8,094 bases of DNA from Candidatus Multiplicimicrobium inquinatum (GTDB taxonomy: Bacteria; Omnitrophota; Omnitrophia; Omnitrophales; Aquincolibacteriaceae): NCBI GenBank assembly GCA_002344825.1, contig DDUN01000079.1:1-8094 (forward strand), in the 5' to 3' direction. Below the pieces are notes generated by a model. That model searched no databases, was not told the origin of the DNA, and saw only the letters and a program-made list of their open reading frames with translations. How positions within the stretch are numbered: the first letter of the stretch is position 1; each line of letters starts with the position of its first letter. This document shows positions 6,001-8,094 of the stretch, one piece after another. A program made the translations under genes and the position numbers.

Positions 6001-8094
6001 TTATTAAATGAGGCATGTTTAAGTTGACCAGCCGCAGTAAACCGAATCAAACCAACTTGAGCCAATTCTCCGGTAGGGTTTCCTAACCAATTAGTAACAG
6101 CCTGACTGAAGGTGATCGTTAAGCCGCCGTCTTTACTCAAATAACCTGATAAGTCACCGGAATTAATCGCTGTTTTAAACTCTTCAAGGGTGTATGTTTT
6201 TGGAATCAGCTTTAACTGGGCACGCGGTCCGCCGCCCACCTTACCTATTTGCGTAATCTCATATCGGCTTGGCTCTTTCGCATCAACAGAGTCATAAATA
6301 AGAGCGAATCCTCTAATTTTGTATGTATCCGCCATAATCATGGCTTCTTTTGCTGTGCCGTTCTTCAGGATCGTAAATACAAAGGGCGGGGCTGATCCAT
6401 CAAGCGATTTCCAAGTTCCGTCTTTGGAAAGATAGAGTTCAAAACCTTGACGAACCAATACAGTCCCAGCATTCAGATAATCTTGTGTGCCGGTGATATG
6501 CATTGATAGCGGCAATTTTTCGGCATAGTTATAACCGGCGACAAACAGCCCATTTGAATCTCTCAATTCATCACGGGTTGGGTGAGTCTTATAATCATAA
6601 GTATCCGTTCCTTCTTTGACCGATCCGCCTGTCTTTACTTTTTCACCCTCGGAGAAGGTTGTCAGCGAATAGTTATTTTGAAAGTAAGCTGTCTCCCTGT
6701 ATTGATCAGCACCTAACTCCATCCATTGATGCACCTGACTCCCTTGGCTATCCAAAACAAGCTTTAACCCCAACGTCTCTGTTTTCCCTTTTGCGGTTGT
6801 TTTTGTGGTGACGTTAAAGGTCATTAACCCCGCCCGCGTCAGCGTCAATCCGTCAACATTACCGCCATACTTCTTAGCAGCAGCTTCAAGCTCATCAAAT
6901 CGAGTTGTATCCGCCCCCGCGCTCGGTAAAAAGGCAAATGTTCCATTCGGAGCAAGCGCGTCGACATATTTAAAATTGTCCGAACCTTCGATCTGAATTT
7001 TGTCCGCCGCAAACCCGACAAATTCATCAATCCCCAACACTGAATTTTGAAAATGAAGCACACTGAATTGATCTGATTTCGCGGATGTGGTCGAAACGCT
7101 CCAATCGCCCGTCCGAATAAAAGACAGGCCAGAAATCAAGCTATGAATCGCTCTCTCTTCATTCGTACTCCATCTTGCACTATTTTGAATTTTCTTCAGG
7201 TCATTCGTCCCAAAGTTTTTAGTCTGTGTCACCATTCCAATCACAATATCGGAAAAATTCTCGCCCTCGCCGATTAAAATTCCATGCCCGCCGCTTGTTT
7301 TTAAAAGAGCATTCATTCCATCGAGATTAAAATTAGCAAAACGCCCTTCTTTTTTGGCGGCGCTCTTAAGCTGCTCCGATAAAAATGCTTTGGTGCTTTC
7401 AAAAACTCGGTCACCGCCGCCATGCCATTCTCCGAGCGAATAATTATCACTCGAATCAATCACGTTGATAATTTCTCTACCTGTAATATCCGTGATTACT
7501 TTCAAACCAAATTGTGTTGCGTCGGCACGAATTAAATAAGATCCGGTGTTTAAATAAATCAATCCGCCCACTTTGTCAGCGCCGGAAAAAGCACCAATTG
7601 TCACATTGTCATCAGCAAAAATTTTGAAATCACCATCGGCAGTCGTCCAAAGTGCGTCAGCTCGTGAAAGGTTGTAATCTATATTATGAGATTTTCCTAA
7701 TCGATCCTTAGCATCCTCAATTGAGATTTGGTGATTATCCTTCGCAGATTTGAGTTGCTTTGCATCCGCTTTATGTAAAGCTTCATAGCTTCCCGCCATC
7801 ATTCCAAGTACGCGTTCACCCTTAGCATTTAAAACAAAAATTGCACGGCCGCTTTCATCAATCTTGATAGGCATTAACGAGCCGTTAACACTGTAAACTT
7901 CAACAAATCCTCTAATGAGACCTACACCTGCAGCAAGCTGTAAAACCAAACTTTTCATCGCTTCGGAAAACCCGATATTTTCAACCTCATTCTTAATAAC
8001 CTGTTTAACATCGGCAGCAGCTAGCTCAGTGCCGTTCCACTGGTCTGAAAGATCAACTTGCTTCAGCACAGCAGCTTCAAACGCTTCTGTTCCA
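1..8094 (-). CDS. Internal fragment of a giant multi-domain membrane protein, partial at both ends
   Basis: One minus-strand frame stays open across all 2,697 complete codons (3-8093). Two further bases (TC, a Ser codon) lead off the low end. There is no start or stop, so the window is internal to a larger gene. The translation reads as real protein throughout: beta-rich block, membrane cluster, helical regions, coiled coils and a Pro/Ala/Glu/Lys linker follow with no frame break. Random sequence at about this GC would give a stop every 20-25 codons. I saw no Cys and about 23 Trp. I recognise no catalytic motif and no named family. Length and layout resemble the giant proteins described from Omnitrophota, some of which exceed tens of thousands of residues; this is inferred from memory of the published architecture, not from a search. 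A surface or envelope-spanning role fits the alternation of soluble and membrane blocks. A tape-measure-like protein is an alternative. The reading frame is near certain; the function is unknown. Confidence 0.97.
3..548 (-). other. Long Pro-free coiled coil running off the window (residues 2516-2697+)
   Basis: The last 182 visible residues contain no Pro, Cys, Trp or Phe. They are built from Lys, Glu, Gln, Leu, Ile and Ala with heptad-like hydrophobic spacing, for example KLQKLKETDSQYQKV, EQLQSVDVQIQKLEAI and KAEIQERIKTVNQDI. A fully helical rod of this length would span about 27 nm at 0.15 nm per residue. It continues beyond the low end of the window, so its full length is unknown. It is likely an oligomerising or spacer element. 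Confidence 0.85.
549..1691 (-). other. Unrecognised helical and mixed alpha/beta region (residues 2135-2515)
   Basis: Residues 2135-2255 are helical (RIEDIVHALERLKFDAL onward). A hydrophobic helix, FIPAALRTLALLVG, lies at about 2255-2268. Residues 2280-2400 look more globular: a likely strand FIVLPFGRDS, then VRIARDAEGVRVGDGSGRGV, then SVEFASALGGYWLRL around W2375. Residues 2400-2515 return to amphipathic helices rich in Arg and Leu, including SDLNAILRTIIAEEAGLSRK. No catalytic motif or family was recognised. It is framed by the Pro-rich linker and the last coiled coil, so it may be an independent folded domain on a flexible tether. Confidence 0.55.
1890..1904 (-). repeat. 15-base direct repeat, copy 2, encoding KSAEE (residues 2064-2068)
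   Basis: This is the identical partner of the copy at 2058-2072. The surrounding sequence has diverged (PKSAEEAGPAKQ against KKSAEETTARLV), so the duplication is old or the match reflects low-complexity codon reuse. Confidence 0.65.
2058..2072 (-). repeat. 15-base direct repeat, copy 1, encoding KSAEE (residues 2008-2012)
   Basis: The sequence ttcttcagcagattt (plus strand) occurs here and again at 1890-1904, 168 bases away, which is exactly 56 codons and in frame. Downstream residues also correspond loosely: each copy leads into Val/Glu-rich sequence and a KP step (IKPES against TKPAQ). This suggests the linker grew partly by duplication. Confidence 0.7.
2157..2987 (-). other. Highly charged helical region (residues 1703-1979)
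   Basis: A small beta motif follows the hairpin (IYLNGVKIGRV). After it come long charged helices: an EKSEKSEQESARQSELREQL stretch; a basic section (VRVTKKLTDQQLIGLIRNVKVR); a short Pro-containing break (RRNPSSQEVAPREK); and further helices up to ETIREFEAQFDLLIPLVADFFR. Leu/Ile spacing in several stretches fits coiled coil. I recognise no named domain. It sits between a membrane hairpin and a flexible linker, which suggests a stalk or cytoplasm/periplasm-facing scaffold; that role is inference. Confidence 0.55.
2994..3116 (-). other. Two-pass transmembrane hairpin (residues 1660-1700)
   Basis: Two hydrophobic stretches, MILSMAGIFTAISAGLFL and then AILGGTVVLLLSAVPFAV, are joined by a very short GGPVG turn. 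They are flanked by a Lys/Gly-rich lead-in (GNKEGGFG) and by KYQERN. The tight turn predicts both ends of the hairpin on the same membrane face, so the preceding and following coiled coils would lie in the same compartment. The hairpin is separated from the main membrane cluster by nearly 600 residues. Confidence 0.8.
3210..3464 (-). other. Coiled-coil segment upstream of the membrane hairpin (residues 1544-1628)
   Basis: From T1544 the sequence is almost uninterrupted helix with heptad-like Leu/Ile/Val spacing and heavy Glu/Lys/Arg content (for example KIEAALKEVGERRSEV and ELLQIKTRIDAETKQILQLE). The only Pro is at the N-terminal cap (P1545). About 30 flexible Gly/Ala/Lys residues then lead into the membrane hairpin. 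It probably mediates self-association or acts as a rigid rod; no partner can be named. Confidence 0.7.
3465..4844 (-). other. Mostly helical region with further membrane-prone stretches (residues 1084-1543)
   Basis: This follows the membrane cluster with a basic Gly motif (RGGGKKTGK, 1118-1126). Moderately hydrophobic stretches come next at about 1143-1183 (SILMFKIFPVSQSIFG, then FAYVLGPAISRFGQYLLAVV) and 1190-1199, any of which might enter a membrane. Amphipathic helices at 1286-1320 carry repeated LGG/Arg/Lys. A Met-rich segment at 1331-1395 includes LIMFNLIMAPI and MVGNFLMMPLHLV around the acidic stretch MDEQYYLDQ. Residues 1400-1543 are soluble and helical. I recognise no family. RGGGKKTGK resembles a phosphate-binding loop in composition but lacks GxxxxGK[ST] spacing. 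Sequence character is clear; the boundaries are arbitrary. Confidence 0.55.
4845..5783 (-). other. Gly/Ala-rich polytopic membrane cluster, about ten segments (residues 771-1083)
   Basis: Hydrophobic stretches long enough to cross a membrane lie at about residues 771-790 (starting WLLIGGAIGVFVVAVV), 796-823, 829-853, 856-879, 885-898 with 902-920, 971-995, 1005-1024, 1034-1055 and 1062-1083. They are unusually rich in Gly, Ala and Ser, with many small-x3-small spacings and runs such as GVGGG and SGAGAA, which in known proteins favour tight helix packing. A basic, polar interval at about 921-970 (RNIGRW, GLGKKSS, GSKGDK) separates an N-terminal bundle of six from a C-terminal bundle of four. 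No transporter signature or conserved in-membrane charged residue was recognised, so a pore, anchor or scaffold role is inference. Exact helix count and topology need a predictor; the membrane character is clear. Confidence 0.85.
5952..6047 (-). repeat. Divergent protein repeat, copy 2 (residues 683-714)
   Basis: This is the second member of the 238-residue-spaced pair. It carries the motif RTSFSQGFNS just before an RRTYERIAGFDGQ hairpin. It sits about 57 residues upstream of the first membrane helix and may be the last hairpin module before the membrane. Support rests on phase and five identities only. Confidence 0.35.
6666..6761 (-). repeat. Divergent protein repeat, copy 1 (residues 445-476)
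   Basis: Residues 445-476 align without gaps to residues 683-714, exactly 238 residues later. Identities are G451/G689, H455/H693, T468/T706, Q472/Q710 and S476/S714. Conservative matches are L445/I683, L447/F685, A469/S707 and Y470/F708. The core pattern is T-[AS]-[YF]-x-Q-x3-S. Identity is only about 16%, so this could be chance or convergent hairpins. No repeat is visible at DNA level. Confidence 0.35.

Larger units (their letters stand above)
5784..8093 (-). other. Beta-rich, probably exported region (window residues 1-770)
   Basis: After about 45 helical residues, this block is dominated by short alternating hydrophobic/polar strands joined by turns such as DESGR, DITGRE, SKDGTW, SKDGG and NSNGQ. 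Similar hairpins recur irregularly (around residues 80-100, 200-212, 445-455, 565-575 and 683-720), each with a Gly followed by an aliphatic strand. Aromatic anchors follow several of them (W223, W308, W331, W457, W702). This is reminiscent of RHS/YD-type or other surface beta repeats, but no canonical YD consensus is present. With no Cys and many Asn, Ser, Thr and Gly, the composition fits an extracytoplasmic protein. No catalytic motif was recognised. The region leads directly into the first membrane helix, so it would be tethered at its C-terminal side. The beta-rich assignment is by eye, without a structure predictor. Confidence 0.7.

Noticed and set aside
1..8094. Frameshift or fusion artefact joining several genes
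   Set aside because: No stop codon or phase change was seen at any block boundary, and block transitions occur through plausible linkers. Assembly chimerism still needs read-level testing.

Overview
The whole 8,094-base window lies inside one minus-strand coding sequence. I reverse-complemented and translated it by hand. The frame whose complete codons cover 3-8093 (codon first bases at coordinates equal to 2 modulo 3) has no stop in 2,697 consecutive codons, and neither its true start nor its stop falls in the window. The product is therefore at least 2,697 residues, roughly 290 kDa for the visible part. Residue numbers below are window-relative: residue 1 is at 8093-8091 and residue 2697 at 5-3.

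The visible protein reads from high to low coordinates. Residues 1-770 (8093-5784) are soluble and beta-rich, with Asp/Asn-Gly turns. Residues 771-1083 (5783-4845) are a Gly/Ala-rich cluster of about ten membrane segments. Residues 1084-1543 (4844-3465) are mainly helical, with further membrane-prone stretches. Residues 1544-1628 (3464-3210) are a coiled coil. Residues 1660-1700 (3116-2994) are a two-pass membrane hairpin. Residues 1703-1979 (2987-2157) are highly charged and helical. Residues 1980-2134 (2156-1692) are a Pro/Ala/Glu/Lys linker with an internal 56-residue repeat. Residues 2135-2515 (1691-549) are a helical and then mixed alpha/beta region. Residues 2516-2697 (548-3) are a Pro-free coiled coil that runs off the window. 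I saw no cysteine codon in the frame.

There is no intergenic DNA, RNA gene, promoter, terminator, mobile element or CRISPR array. Short open frames elsewhere are antisense or out-of-phase shadows of the long frame.

The organism cannot be fixed from this window. An enormous, Cys-free, membrane-embedded protein with beta-rich and coiled-coil blocks, in DNA of moderate GC, matches what has been reported for giant proteins of Omnitrophota (formerly OP3) and similar uncultivated attached or predatory bacteria. That assignment is inference. I recognise no catalytic domain. The architecture suggests a surface or envelope-spanning structural machine, perhaps for attachment, secretion or prey contact, rather than a soluble enzyme. 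A phage tape-measure-like protein is a less likely alternative because of the large beta-rich block and the sheer length.
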